DNA from: Catenovulum agarivorans YM01
GTDB lineage: Bacteria; Pseudomonadota; Gammaproteobacteria; Enterobacterales; Alteromonadaceae
DNA: 64,000 bases
Reading direction: 5' to 3'
Assembly (NCBI RefSeq): GCF_000281085.1
Contig: NZ_AJWM01000041.1
Span: 1-64,000, forward strand
A model generated the notes under the pieces. That model did not search any database. It was not told where the DNA came from and saw only the letters and a program-made list of their open reading frames with translations. This document shows positions 50,709 through 58,955 of the stretch, in pieces (within the stretch, counting starts at the first letter, position 1; each line of letters starts with the position of its first letter). The position numbers and the translations under genes were made by a program.

Positions 50709-52109
50709 GTGAACAAACTTATCAACAAGCTCGCTCATTTAGACAAAAGCGAGCTAATAGAATTTATTGTAAAACTGCATAGCGACTCACCTGAGCTACA
50801 ACAAAAAATTGAGCTATTCGCCAGTAAAGAATCGGCCGACGAGCAAATTAAGTTATTAAAAAAACGCATTCAAAGCATTAAACGCGGTAACCGCTTTATT
50901 GATTATCGCCATACTCGTTCGTTTTGCAGTGAATTGCATGATATTGCAGATTCAATATCTGCGCTAGTTTCCCAAAATACCCAACACAAAGCCGTATTTG
51001 AATTGGCGGATGCTTTTATGCAAAGTCATGAAAAAGTGTATGAACGAGCCGATGATTCAAGTGGTTATATTGGCGATATTTATCGCACTTTTGTTGGTAC
51101 ATGGTTAACCGCTGCTAAACAATTGCGATTAGTGCAACAAACAACAAAACCCACTAAAAATACAATAAATTGGCAGGATGAAGTGCTACAACGCTTTAAC
51201 AATAATGGCTATTCAGTGTGGGATTATTTGCTAGAAAAAACAGCTATTTTGCTTAGCACGAGCGAGCTAGAAAATCTTGCTACACATTTTGAAAACAAGG
51301 CGCGTCATGCGCTGAAAAATCCGCCTGAGAATGATAGATACGGCTATACAGCCTTGCGTGCACAAATCGGCTTAAAAGGGGTTGGTCAAGCGCTCAATAA
51401 TCCTGAGCTTATTGAAAAAGGTACTTTACTTGGTAGCCCAGAGCCAAACGAATTACAAAAACAAAGTTTAGCTGAAATGCTATTAAATTTAGGCCATGCA
51501 AAGCGTGCTCTAACTTGGTTACAAGGCAGTTGGCCACAAAGGCATGGATACGAACAACAAAAATTATTAGACGCATGTTATCAAGCTTTAGGCGATGTAA
51601 ATGCGCAAGTAGAGCTGCGCCGCCAGCAATATCAACAGTTACCTAACCACCATAACTTAACCGCATTGCTTGAAATTAGTAGTGAAGACGAGCGTGAAAT
51701 TTTAACTCGGCAAGCTGTCGCAAAAGCACAAACAATTGATGATTTTAGTAGTAGGGTTGGCAGTTTAATTGACTTAAAAGCGACCGATGTTGCGGCGGTT
51801 CAGGTTATTAATAATACCAGTGAGTTACCTAGAGTTGGCTACTATGCTTTGCCTGATTGGGCAAAACATTTTGCAAAAAACGGCCAGCCTTTAGCAGCTA
51901 GTTTATGCTACCGCTCATTAATTGATGATATTTTACAATCAGCTCGAACTAAGGCTTATCACTACGCTGCAACATATCTTGAAAAGCTATTTGTATTGGC
52001 GCCTAAAATTACTGACTATCAGACACACATTCATCACAGTGAATATGTCGAGCAGTTAAAAGCTCAGCACAAACGTAAAAGCGGTTTTTGGGCACGAGTT
52101 AACTTTTAG
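50709..52109 (+). CDS. Uncharacterised helical protein (DUF6880-like)
   Basis: 466-residue cytoplasmic protein without signal or membrane segments. Nearly all helix; the N-terminus MNKLINKLAHLDKSELIEFI and the later TPR-like stretch (AEMLLNLGHAKRALTWLQGS; LLDACYQALGDVNAQVELRR) recall the DUF6880 family, but I cannot confirm this. GTG start at 50709 after a weak AAGG site. Follows the defence island on the same strand after 230 bp, not obviously part of it. Ends with basic KRKSGFWARVNF. Confidence 0.75.
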   Translation: MNKLINKLAHLDKSELIEFIVKLHSDSPELQQKIELFASKESADEQIKLLKKRIQSIKRGNRFIDYRHTRSFCSELHDIADSISALVSQNTQHKAVFELADAFMQSHEKVYERADDSSGYIGDIYRTFVGTWLTAAKQLRLVQQTTKPTKNTINWQDEVLQRFNNNGYSVWDYLLEKTAILLSTSELENLATHFENKARHALKNPPENDRYGYTALRAQIGLKGVGQALNNPELIEKGTLLGSPEPNELQKQSLAEMLLNLGHAKRALTWLQGSWPQRHGYEQQKLLDACYQALGDVNAQVELRRQQYQQLPNHHNLTALLEISSEDEREILTRQAVAKAQTIDDFSSRVGSLIDLKATDVAAVQVINNTSELPRVGYYALPDWAKHFAKNGQPLAASLCYRSLIDDILQSARTKAYHYAATYLEKLFVLAPKITDYQTHIHHSEYVEQLKAQHKRKSGFWARVNF

Positions 52110-52143
52110 TTTCTTTAACGCTCATTTAAAAAATCTAATTTCA

Positions 52144-52182
52144 AAAAGTGTAACCTTTGTTGGTTGAAAACAACTAACCCTA
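52144..52182. repeat. 39-bp repeat, copy A (unoccupied)
   Basis: Shares 36 of 39 bases with 55746-55784, including CCTTTGTTGGTTGAAAACAA. Here the sequence runs on as CTAAC without insertion, whereas copy B is interrupted by a MITE at that TA. A small hairpin CAACTAA / TTAGTTG spans 52171-52195. The two copies flank the GH29-like and AraC genes. Confidence 0.75.
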
Positions 52183-52205
52183 ACATTTTTAGTTGTAGTC
52201 ATCTG

Positions 52206-52885
52206 CTATTTTTGTAGGGCCAAAAAGTCGTCATATTTCAAATATTCGAGACCACTTCTGTTAGTTAGAGTATTGTTGGCTATTGAATTTCCTAATATTT
52301 CGACTTTTATACCTCGATATTTTCTAAGCTGACCTTGCAATATAAAATCAAGTTTTGGCCAAAACTTGAGCGCTAAAGCTTGTAGTAATCCATATCTGTT
52401 TTTAGGCGTTATGATCATAGAGGGTTGAAAGATACTCAGCCTTTCAAAATTTAGTCGAATTAGTTCTTCAATTAATTCGCCTTTGGTGCGCAGGTAAAAA
52501 TTTCGAGAGTTGCTATCTACAGCTACAGATCCAAGTAACTGAAAGTGTTTTACACCTTGCAATTTGCAAACGTTAGCAAATTCTAAAACTGCAGTTTTAT
52601 CAATTGCAACAAATTCATCTTTTGTTACTTTTGACGGTTCACCAACACCTAGGGTGCAAATTGCGGTGTTGAAACCATGGATTAACTCCGCATAAGTATT
52701 GGGGTTATGAATATCGATAATTTCTGACTTAAAGTTCGATTTTGGGGTTTTTACATCAATTTTTTTCGTCCCAGACATAATACTTTCACGACTTGAGAAA
52801 AACTTAAAACACGAGTTAAAACGACTGAACCAACAGCTCCAGTAGCCCCTAAGAATACAATTTTTTTTTGAGCCTCAATGTTCAT
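52206..52885 (-). pseudogene. Frameshifted NAD(P)-binding oxidoreductase (atypical SDR/epimerase-like)
   Basis: The frame 52206-52778 encodes 190 residues of an atypical SDR (ICTLGVGEPSKVTKDEF; FQLLGSVAVDSNSRNFYLRT, then GELIEELI) but lacks a nucleotide-binding start. The missing part is present upstream in another frame: from ATG 52885 it reads MNIEAQKKIVFLGATGAVGS and so on to CLGR, with a perfect GxxGxxG loop. The two halves meet at a run of seven A (minus strand, 52760-52766); one extra A would restore one protein of about 226 residues. GGTGG lies 7 nt before ATG 52885. The cause could be a pseudogene, slippery-site frameshifting or a homopolymer sequencing error. Similar to HTATIP2/YwnB-type oxidoreductases. 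Confidence 0.82.
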
Positions 52886-53079
52886 CACGCCACCAATTCT
52901 AATTAGTGCAAAGGCAGTACCAAAATAGTCATTATCGTGACTTTAATACACTTTGGTATGATTGTTAAATGTGTTTTTTAAACAAAAAGTCTTTTTTTAT
53001 AAAAAAAATGGCCCAATTTAAAAGTTTTAATTAGTCAGTTTATTAGTCTTTTCATGTCCATCTTAGAAGAGGAATAACC

Positions 53080-54639
53080 ATGATTAGACAATTTATATAC
53101 AGTGTTTTAGTTGTTAGTTTAATTGCTTCTTGTAGTACAAAAACAGACTCAACATCTAAAGAAACCTATCAACCAACTGAAAAATCGTTAGCCACACATT
53201 ACGCCGCCCCAGACTGGTTTAGAGATGCTAAGCTTGGCATCTATTTTACTTGGGGGCCTTATACTGTTGCTGCAAAAACCAATGAATGGTACCCGAGGTG
53301 GATGCACTTTGGTTTAAACAAAGAGGATTGGCAAGGGGATAAACCAGGATACCATATTGATTTAAAACAATGGCATAGTCAGCGTTTTGCACAGCCTAGC
53401 GAATTTGCTTATCACGATATGATTGAACAATTTACTGCCGAACACTTTAATGCAGATGAGTGGGCTGAATTGTTTGAGAGAGCTGGCGCTAAGTTTGCGG
53501 GACCTGTCGCAATGCATCACGATGGTTATGCGTTATGGGATAGTGATATTACTCCTTGGAATGTGGCTGATATAGGGCCAAAAAGGGATATTACCGGTGA
53601 GCTGGCAAACGCATTGCGCCAACGAGATATTAAGTTGATAACAACCTTTCACCATGCCCGAAATTTACAGAGATACAAGGGGCAAACGCTGCAGCAAGCG
53701 AAACAAAGATATGGACATTTAGACATGTACCATTTTTTCTGGAATTCTCATTTTCCTTGGGTTGAAGGGCTAGCTACCAGTTCTGAGGATGAAAAATTGA
53801 AATGGTTGTATGGCAATGTGCCAGAAGCTGAGTGGCTAGACACTTTTTGGTTGGGGACGTTAAAAGAGGTTATCAATAAATATCAACCAGATATGATTTG
53901 GTTTGATACTTGGCTTGATTTAATTCCGCAGCAGCAGCGTTATGAGTTTGCAGCATATTATCTAAATCAAGCACAAACTTGGGGAAAGGAGGTGATGATG
54001 ACGCATAAGGATATGGATATGCCTGAAACTTTTTCGGTTGAAGATTTCGAGCAGGGACGCAGAGATAAGTTAACCGGTGCGCCTTGGTTAACGGATGATA
54101 CTATCACCAAGTGGAGCTGGTCTTACGTTGAAGGTATAGAGGTAAAACCCGCGGCATGGGTGATTCATGACTTTATTGACATTGTTAGTAAAAATGGCCA
54201 ACTATTGTTAAATGTATCGCCAAAATCAGATGGGACAATTCCACAGGACCAAAAAGAGGTTTTATATGAACTGGGTGATTGGCTCGCGGTAAACGGAGAA
54301 GCAATTTACAACACTAGACCATGGAAGATATATGGTGAAGGCCCAACACAAATGGAAAGTGGTGGACACTTTACTAAACACGTAGATTACACAGCAAACG
54401 ACATTCGCTTTACCCAAAGCAAAAATGCTTTGTATGCAATTGCCTTGGGCACACCTAGAAAACCGCTAAAAATACTCGCTCTGGCTAAAAACAACAGTAT
54501 TGGCGTGGCAAATTTTAGCAAAGTAAGCAGTTTAAACGGCGACTACATAAAAAGTTGGCAGCAAAAAGCAGATGCTTTATACATTGAATTAACGGCCGAT
54601 GCGCCTGAACAAATTGCCTATGCTTTTAAGTTTGAATAG
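53080..54639 (+). CDS. GH29 alpha-L-fucosidase-like lipoprotein
   Basis: Exported glycosidase of 519 residues. Lipoprotein signal MIRQFIYSVLVVSLIASC (lipobox IASC). The mature part starts with the GH29 barrel (WFRDAKLGIYFTWGPYTVAA), includes FAGPVAMHHDGYALWDSDIT and ITTFHHARN, and the nucleophile Asp276 in MIWFDTWLDLIP. The C-terminus is a beta-sandwich domain. Removes alpha-L-fucose or, as some GH29 members do, alpha-L-galactose; in a red-algal galactan locus the latter is attractive but unproven. The last 14 nt overlap the convergent AraC gene. Only a half-site ATTGTTAA (52961) resembles the regulon box upstream. Confidence 0.9.
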   Translation: MIRQFIYSVLVVSLIASCSTKTDSTSKETYQPTEKSLATHYAAPDWFRDAKLGIYFTWGPYTVAAKTNEWYPRWMHFGLNKEDWQGDKPGYHIDLKQWHSQRFAQPSEFAYHDMIEQFTAEHFNADEWAELFERAGAKFAGPVAMHHDGYALWDSDITPWNVADIGPKRDITGELANALRQRDIKLITTFHHARNLQRYKGQTLQQAKQRYGHLDMYHFFWNSHFPWVEGLATSSEDEKLKWLYGNVPEAEWLDTFWLGTLKEVINKYQPDMIWFDTWLDLIPQQQRYEFAAYYLNQAQTWGKEVMMTHKDMDMPETFSVEDFEQGRRDKLTGAPWLTDDTITKWSWSYVEGIEVKPAAWVIHDFIDIVSKNGQLLLNVSPKSDGTIPQDQKEVLYELGDWLAVNGEAIYNTRPWKIYGEGPTQMESGGHFTKHVDYTANDIRFTQSKNALYAIALGTPRKPLKILALAKNNSIGVANFSKVSSLNGDYIKSWQQKADALYIELTADAPEQIAYAFKFE

Positions 54640-55660
54640 TAGCCTTTAATTTTTGTTGAAACACTTTTGGCGAGCATCCAGTCTGTTTTTTAAACACGGT
54701 TGAAAAATAGGCTGGGTTATTAAATCCTACATCATACGCTGTTTGGGTCGCATTTTGGCTAACGAGCAAATGCTTTGCCCGGTCAATACGGGTATTCGTT
54801 ATGTATTGATTTATGGTTAATTTAGTTTGCTGTTTAAACAATTGTACAGCACGCGTGCGGCTAACCCCAATTTGTTGGCAGATAAGGTCTAAAGTGAGAT
54901 CTGCGGTTAAGTTATCTTGAATGTAATGCTTAATTTTACTAACAACTATGTGTTCGGTATCAGTTGTTTGAAAAGGAGACTTTGTTATGGGAGAGTTTCT
55001 AGCGGTTGTTAGGTCAGAAAATACAAAATAAACCCAAAAGAATACAGTTAAGCTAGCGCCGCCGTAATACCAACTCCATTGGTTAAAGATAATTCCCAAC
55101 GCCATACATAAACTTAACCATATCGTGGCTAAACACAGCAGCAAGGATTTTCGTGTTTTAGTTAACAGGTATAAGCAAGGTATGAGTACAACAACACATA
55201 CCCAAGCAACTTGAAACCAGTACACTTGCTGTGGATTAAACAATACATTTTGCCAAGGTAGTTCGTTTGGGGTTATTGAATCGAGCGGCGGGGCCAATAC
55301 AAATATGCTACACCAAGTTGCGCCTAGCAGGAAAGGACTAAACTTTGTCACATTGCTCAAACTTAACTCAGCACTTTGAGCTAATCCAAGCAACAAGGAA
55401 GGGATTCCTATCGAAAAAAAGACGATATTTCTAAATAAATCGTAGTATCTGTGCGCAGCGTCAAAGGGTAATAGATTTACCATCGGGCCGAGCAGAAATA
55501 TAACAAAACAACCTATGAAAACGACAAAGAATCTATTTATCATTGGTTTTTGCGTTACAAAACAAAAATAAGCCATAAGCAACAAATAAATCACCGATGC
55601 GGCCAACGGTAGTACGGCCTGTGTAAATACCTCCCAAGATATCAAAGCTCTGGTTTCCAT
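54626..55660 (-). CDS. Membrane-anchored AraC-family regulator (short paralogue)
   Basis: Regulator of 344 residues with about seven N-terminal membrane helices (VLPLAASVIYLLLMAYF; FFVVFIGCFVIFLLGPMVNL) and a C-terminal AraC double HTH (LICQQIGVSRTRAVQLFKQQ; TQTAYDVGFNNPAYFSTVFK). It aligns with the regulator at 23764-25212 in both halves but lacks its roughly 125-residue YesN-like linker. ATG 55660 is preferred: AGAGGGG precedes it by 2 nt past the core and the N-terminus aligns with the paralogue; an ATG at 55672 precedes that site. Overlaps the GH29-like gene end to end by 14 nt, repeating the GH/sulfatase-AraC convergent layout. Signal and targets unknown. Confidence 0.88.
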   Translation of the reverse strand: METRALISWEVFTQAVLPLAASVIYLLLMAYFCFVTQKPMINRFFVVFIGCFVIFLLGPMVNLLPFDAAHRYYDLFRNIVFFSIGIPSLLLGLAQSAELSLSNVTKFSPFLLGATWCSIFVLAPPLDSITPNELPWQNVLFNPQQVYWFQVAWVCVVVLIPCLYLLTKTRKSLLLCLATIWLSLCMALGIIFNQWSWYYGGASLTVFFWVYFVFSDLTTARNSPITKSPFQTTDTEHIVVSKIKHYIQDNLTADLTLDLICQQIGVSRTRAVQLFKQQTKLTINQYITNTRIDRAKHLLVSQNATQTAYDVGFNNPAYFSTVFKKQTGCSPKVFQQKLKATIQT

Positions 55661-55690
55661 AACCCCTCTCATTGTGTTGGTTTTTTGTTG

Positions 55691-55702
55691 TATGTTAACA
55701 AT
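55691..55702. promoter_or_regulatory. Putative regulon box TATGTTAACAAT
   Basis: 10/12 match to ATTGTTAACAAT with an intact GTTAACAAT half, 31 bp upstream of the short AraC regulator. Confidence 0.4.
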
Positions 55703-55745
55703 TTGTTGGGCGAAGGTCTTGTTCTAGTGTAAAAAAATATTTTGT

Positions 55746-55784
55746 AAAAGTGTCACCTTTGTTGGTTGAAAACAATTAACTCTA
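55746..55784. repeat. 39-bp repeat, copy B (target of the MITE)
   Basis: 36/39 identity with 52144-52182. Its terminal TA is duplicated around the MITE, and after the element the sequence resumes with ACC as in copy A (AAC). It lies between the AraC gene and the GH16 operon and may hold a regulatory site. Confidence 0.75.
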
Positions 55785-55911
55785 GGGCCTGTTGAACTTT
55801 TGTGGACAATTTTGCAGCATTTTGACTTAATCCATTAGGCCTTCAATGCTGCGCCTGGATTAAAAAGCATTTAGTTAGAACAAAATTTGTCCACGAAAAT
55901 TCAACAGGCCC
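55785..55911. mobile_element. 127-bp MITE with ~30-bp terminal inverted repeats and TA duplication
   Basis: The ends GGGCCTGTTGAAC...GTGGACAA and TTGTCCACG...TTCAACAGGCCC are inverted copies over about 30 bp (roughly 27 matches, one indel). Inner sequence adds a further inverted pair (TTAATCC / GGATTAA). TA flanks both sides (55783-55784, 55912-55913). It has no coding capacity, so it would be mobilised in trans. TA targeting suggests an IS630/mariner-type parent; inference. Confidence 0.85.
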
Positions 55912-55944
55912 TATAACCAAAAAACAACTAATAAAGGCGATAGT

Positions 55945-57243
55945 ATGAAGTTAACAACAAAAGCCGTGCTGGCGGTGCTATTGGCAAGCTCAGGCTTAAA
56001 CGCGTGTGCAAATATTCAAGAAAAAACGCAGCAGTCACAAGCTTTTAAAGGCGCTAAAAGCATTGATATGTCTAAGTGGCAGCTCGCTTGGCAAGACGAA
56101 TTTAATTACATGGACGAGAAATTAGATGAAAATTGGCTTTCACAAAACGGTCCAACCGAAAACCCATGGGTACTCAGCAGTCGTTGGCGTGAAAATGCTG
56201 TAGTGAAAGATGGTGTATTACATTTAAAAGCGAAAAAAGAAAGCCGAGGTGGACAAGATTGGACTACCGGGAATGTTTGGACTAAACGCACTTTTGGCTA
56301 TGGATATTTTGAAGCTAGATACAAATACGCTGCGGCTTATGGTACCAATAACTCATTTTGGTTTTGGCCAAGACAAGGTGTTAAAGACGGACAAAAAGCC
56401 TGCGAAATTGATATAAACGAAGGCCATTTCCCAAATATTATCAACACCAATGTGCATAATTGGACAGATACCTACACTTTACCCAATGGTCGGGTAACGC
56501 ATGATTCGAATCAAAAACATTGGACCTTGCTAGGCAAACCCGATCACAACATCATCTTAAAAATGCCAGTTAAAACAAATAAAATTCGCTTAACTTCGCA
56601 TAACCCTGCGTCTATTCATATTTCAGAATTTAGAGCGCTTGCGCCATCTTCAACTGGTTATTCTGCCCCAACAGCAGAGCTGACAGATAACACGTTAAAT
56701 CATGCTTTGGCAGCAGACACTAAACTCACCACCAATGGCGTGTTCGACAAGTTGCCGTCGAAAGAAACATTTGCGATTGATAACAAGTTAGACACTCGTT
56801 GGGTATCAGAAAAACATGGGAAAAAATGGCTACAGCTTGAGTGGAATACAGCGAAGGAAATTGGCGCGATCCAATTTGTAAATGGTTGGCTGCAAGAGTA
56901 TGGCGACTCAAAAGGTTTTTACCGCAACTTAATGGGTGATTATGTCATTGAATATCACAACGGCACTGACTGGGTTGAATTAACAAGTTATAACGCTGCG
57001 GATGTAGCCAACTTTGGTGAGCAATACCACACCTATGGCCTCGAGTGGGATGAAAACTACTTCAAGTTTTATTTTGATGGTGAGCTATACCACACCATGC
57101 GTAACGATGTGTGTTTCAGCGAACAAACTTTGCTGTTTAGCTTAGCTATTTTAAAAGCAGAAATTGCTGGCCCAGTAACAGATGCTATTGACGGAACAGC
57201 CATGCAAATTGACTGGGTTCGATATTATCAACGTAAACCATAA
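55945..57243 (+). CDS. GH16 lipoprotein with discoidin-like domain inserted in the catalytic fold
   Basis: 432-residue GH16 enzyme, exported and probably lipid-anchored (MKLTTKAVLAVLLASSGLNAC, lipobox LNAC). Catalytic motif Glu154-Ile-Asp156-Ile-Asn-Glu159 (CEIDINEGHF). After the next strand (NTNVHNW) the fold is interrupted, from about residue 192 to 356, by an F5/8-type C (CBM32-like) domain (ETFAIDNKLDTRWVSEKHGK; WLQLEWNTAKEIGAIQF; YVIEYHNGTDWVEL). GH16 then resumes with YHTYGLEWDENYFKFYFDGE and ends MQIDWVRYYQ. First gene of the operon to the window end; 5-nt to 14-nt gap to the symporter. Substrate is probably a modified galactan. Confidence 0.9.
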   Translation: MKLTTKAVLAVLLASSGLNACANIQEKTQQSQAFKGAKSIDMSKWQLAWQDEFNYMDEKLDENWLSQNGPTENPWVLSSRWRENAVVKDGVLHLKAKKESRGGQDWTTGNVWTKRTFGYGYFEARYKYAAAYGTNNSFWFWPRQGVKDGQKACEIDINEGHFPNIINTNVHNWTDTYTLPNGRVTHDSNQKHWTLLGKPDHNIILKMPVKTNKIRLTSHNPASIHISEFRALAPSSTGYSAPTAELTDNTLNHALAADTKLTTNGVFDKLPSKETFAIDNKLDTRWVSEKHGKKWLQLEWNTAKEIGAIQFVNGWLQEYGDSKGFYRNLMGDYVIEYHNGTDWVELTSYNAADVANFGEQYHTYGLEWDENYFKFYFDGELYHTMRNDVCFSEQTLLFSLAILKAEIAGPVTDAIDGTAMQIDWVRYYQRKP

Positions 57244-57257
57244 AGCGAGTGTTGGTT

Positions 57258-58955
57258 ATGAGTTCAGTTGATATAACAGTCATTATTATATTTACCCTGC
57301 TGGTGGTTGGTTGCGGCATCAGCTTTGCGGGTTCGGGCAAAAATATGAAAAGTTATTTTTCTGCCGGCGGTGCTTTGCCGTGGTGGATGAGTGGCTTGTC
57401 ACTTTTTATGAGTTTCTTTTCGGCAGGTACATTTGTTGTTTGGGGCTCTATTGCTTATCAGCATGGTTGGGTCGCGGTAACTATTCAATGGACTATGTGT
57501 TTAGCAGGTGTGGTTATAGGCTTTTTTATTGCGCCAAAATGGCAAAAAACACGCGTATTAACGGCTGCTGAATATATTAGTGAACGTTTAGGTGAGCGCG
57601 TTAAAAAAGTTTATACAAGCATATTTTTAACCATAGCGACGTTTTCAACAGGCACATTTTTATACCCAGTTGCGAAAATTGTTGAAGTATCAACTGGCTT
57701 GCCCATAACCAATACCATTATCGGGTTAGGTTTATTAATTTTACTGTATACCGCGGTTGGTGGTTTGTGGGCGGTTATTGTTACTGACATTTTGCAATTT
57801 GTGGTACTGACTGCCGCAGTGCTTGTGGTCGTACCTTTGGCGTTGCAAGAAATTGGCGGCATTAGTAACTTTATTAACAAAGCGCCGGAAAACTTTTTTA
57901 GCTTAACGGGCGGTGAATATACTTGGGGATTTATCGCCGCATTTGCCTTGTATAACTTATTTTTTATCGCGGGCAATTGGGCATATATTCAAAGATATAC
58001 CTGTGTTGCCACGCCGCAAGATGCGAAAAAAGTCGGTTGGTTATTCGGTGGTTTGTATCTAATTAGCCCAGTTATTTGGATGCTAGCCCCTATGGTTTAT
58101 CGCGTGCTTAATCCAGATATTGCAGCTGCTGATAATGAAGGTGCTTACTTACTCATGTGTAAAGAGGTGTTACCTATTGGCATGCTGGGGTTAATGCTAG
58201 GTGGCATGATATTCGCGACCTCAAGCTCATTTAACACAGCCCTCAATATTACGGCAGGTGTCATTACTAACGATGTCATTAAGCCGTTATATCCAAAACT
58301 AACCGAATCGAAATTAGTTAAAATTGGCCGATTAACCACAGTGTTGTTAGGGCTTGTCACCATAACAATAGCACTGTTAGTGCCTTATATGGGTGGTGTA
58401 GTTGAAGTGGTTATGACCATGGCAGCACTGACTGGTGGCGCATTGTTTTTGCCGCCTATTTGGTTGTTGTTTTCAAAATATCAATGTGGCTTTTCAATTC
58501 TAACCACATCAATTTTAACCTTATCGATTAACGCATATTTTAAGTTTATCAGCCCTTGGTTGTTTGAACTGTCATTAAGTAGAGCAGAAGAAATGTTATT
58601 AGGCGTAACCACTCCGGTTATTTTGCTTGGTTTGTTTGAATTGTATTACCGAGCAACTAAACAAGTTGCGCCAAGGTATGCACAGTACAAACAACTAGAA
58701 AGCTTAAAACAACAAGCTGAAAAAGAAACTGCAAACACAGATTCTGACAGCAACAAAGCTGCAAATACCAAGGGTAATCAAGTGATAGGTTTTGGCATTT
58801 TGTTTACTGGGCTCATCTTAATTTGTTTGGCTATTTTAGCCGAAAAAGGCAACTTGATTGTTGCTGTAATGGCCAGCATAGTAACGCTAATCGGTGCTTG
58901 GTTGATTTATAAAAATAAAACTGCTGATGTAGAAGGTGTGTATGAACAAGCCTAA
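57258..58955 (+). CDS. Sodium:solute symporter (SSS/SLC5 family)
   Basis: Inner-membrane Na+-coupled transporter, 565 residues, with about 13-14 hydrophobic helices (VDITVIIIFTLLVVGCGISF; MKSYFSAGGALPWWMSGLSL; FIAAFALYNLFFIAGNWAYI). A charged linker near 480-510 precedes the last two helices. In-frame GTG 57249 is possible, but ATG 57258 gives a standard N-terminus. The last 14 nt overlap the GH117 start, so they are coupled. Given its neighbours it likely imports the mono- or disaccharide that the GH117 enzyme works on. Confidence 0.9.
   Translation: MSSVDITVIIIFTLLVVGCGISFAGSGKNMKSYFSAGGALPWWMSGLSLFMSFFSAGTFVVWGSIAYQHGWVAVTIQWTMCLAGVVIGFFIAPKWQKTRVLTAAEYISERLGERVKKVYTSIFLTIATFSTGTFLYPVAKIVEVSTGLPITNTIIGLGLLILLYTAVGGLWAVIVTDILQFVVLTAAVLVVVPLALQEIGGISNFINKAPENFFSLTGGEYTWGFIAAFALYNLFFIAGNWAYIQRYTCVATPQDAKKVGWLFGGLYLISPVIWMLAPMVYRVLNPDIAAADNEGAYLLMCKEVLPIGMLGLMLGGMIFATSSSFNTALNITAGVITNDVIKPLYPKLTESKLVKIGRLTTVLLGLVTITIALLVPYMGGVVEVVMTMAALTGGALFLPPIWLLFSKYQCGFSILTTSILTLSINAYFKFISPWLFELSLSRAEEMLLGVTTPVILLGLFELYYRATKQVAPRYAQYKQLESLKQQAEKETANTDSDSNKAANTKGNQVIGFGILFTGLILICLAILAEKGNLIVAVMASIVTLIGAWLIYKNKTADVEGVYEQA

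Noticed and set aside
52760-52766. Programmed frameshift as the firm explanation of the A7 break
   Set aside because: A slippery run is present, but no stimulatory structure or conserved partner was seen; pseudogene or sequencing error is as likely.
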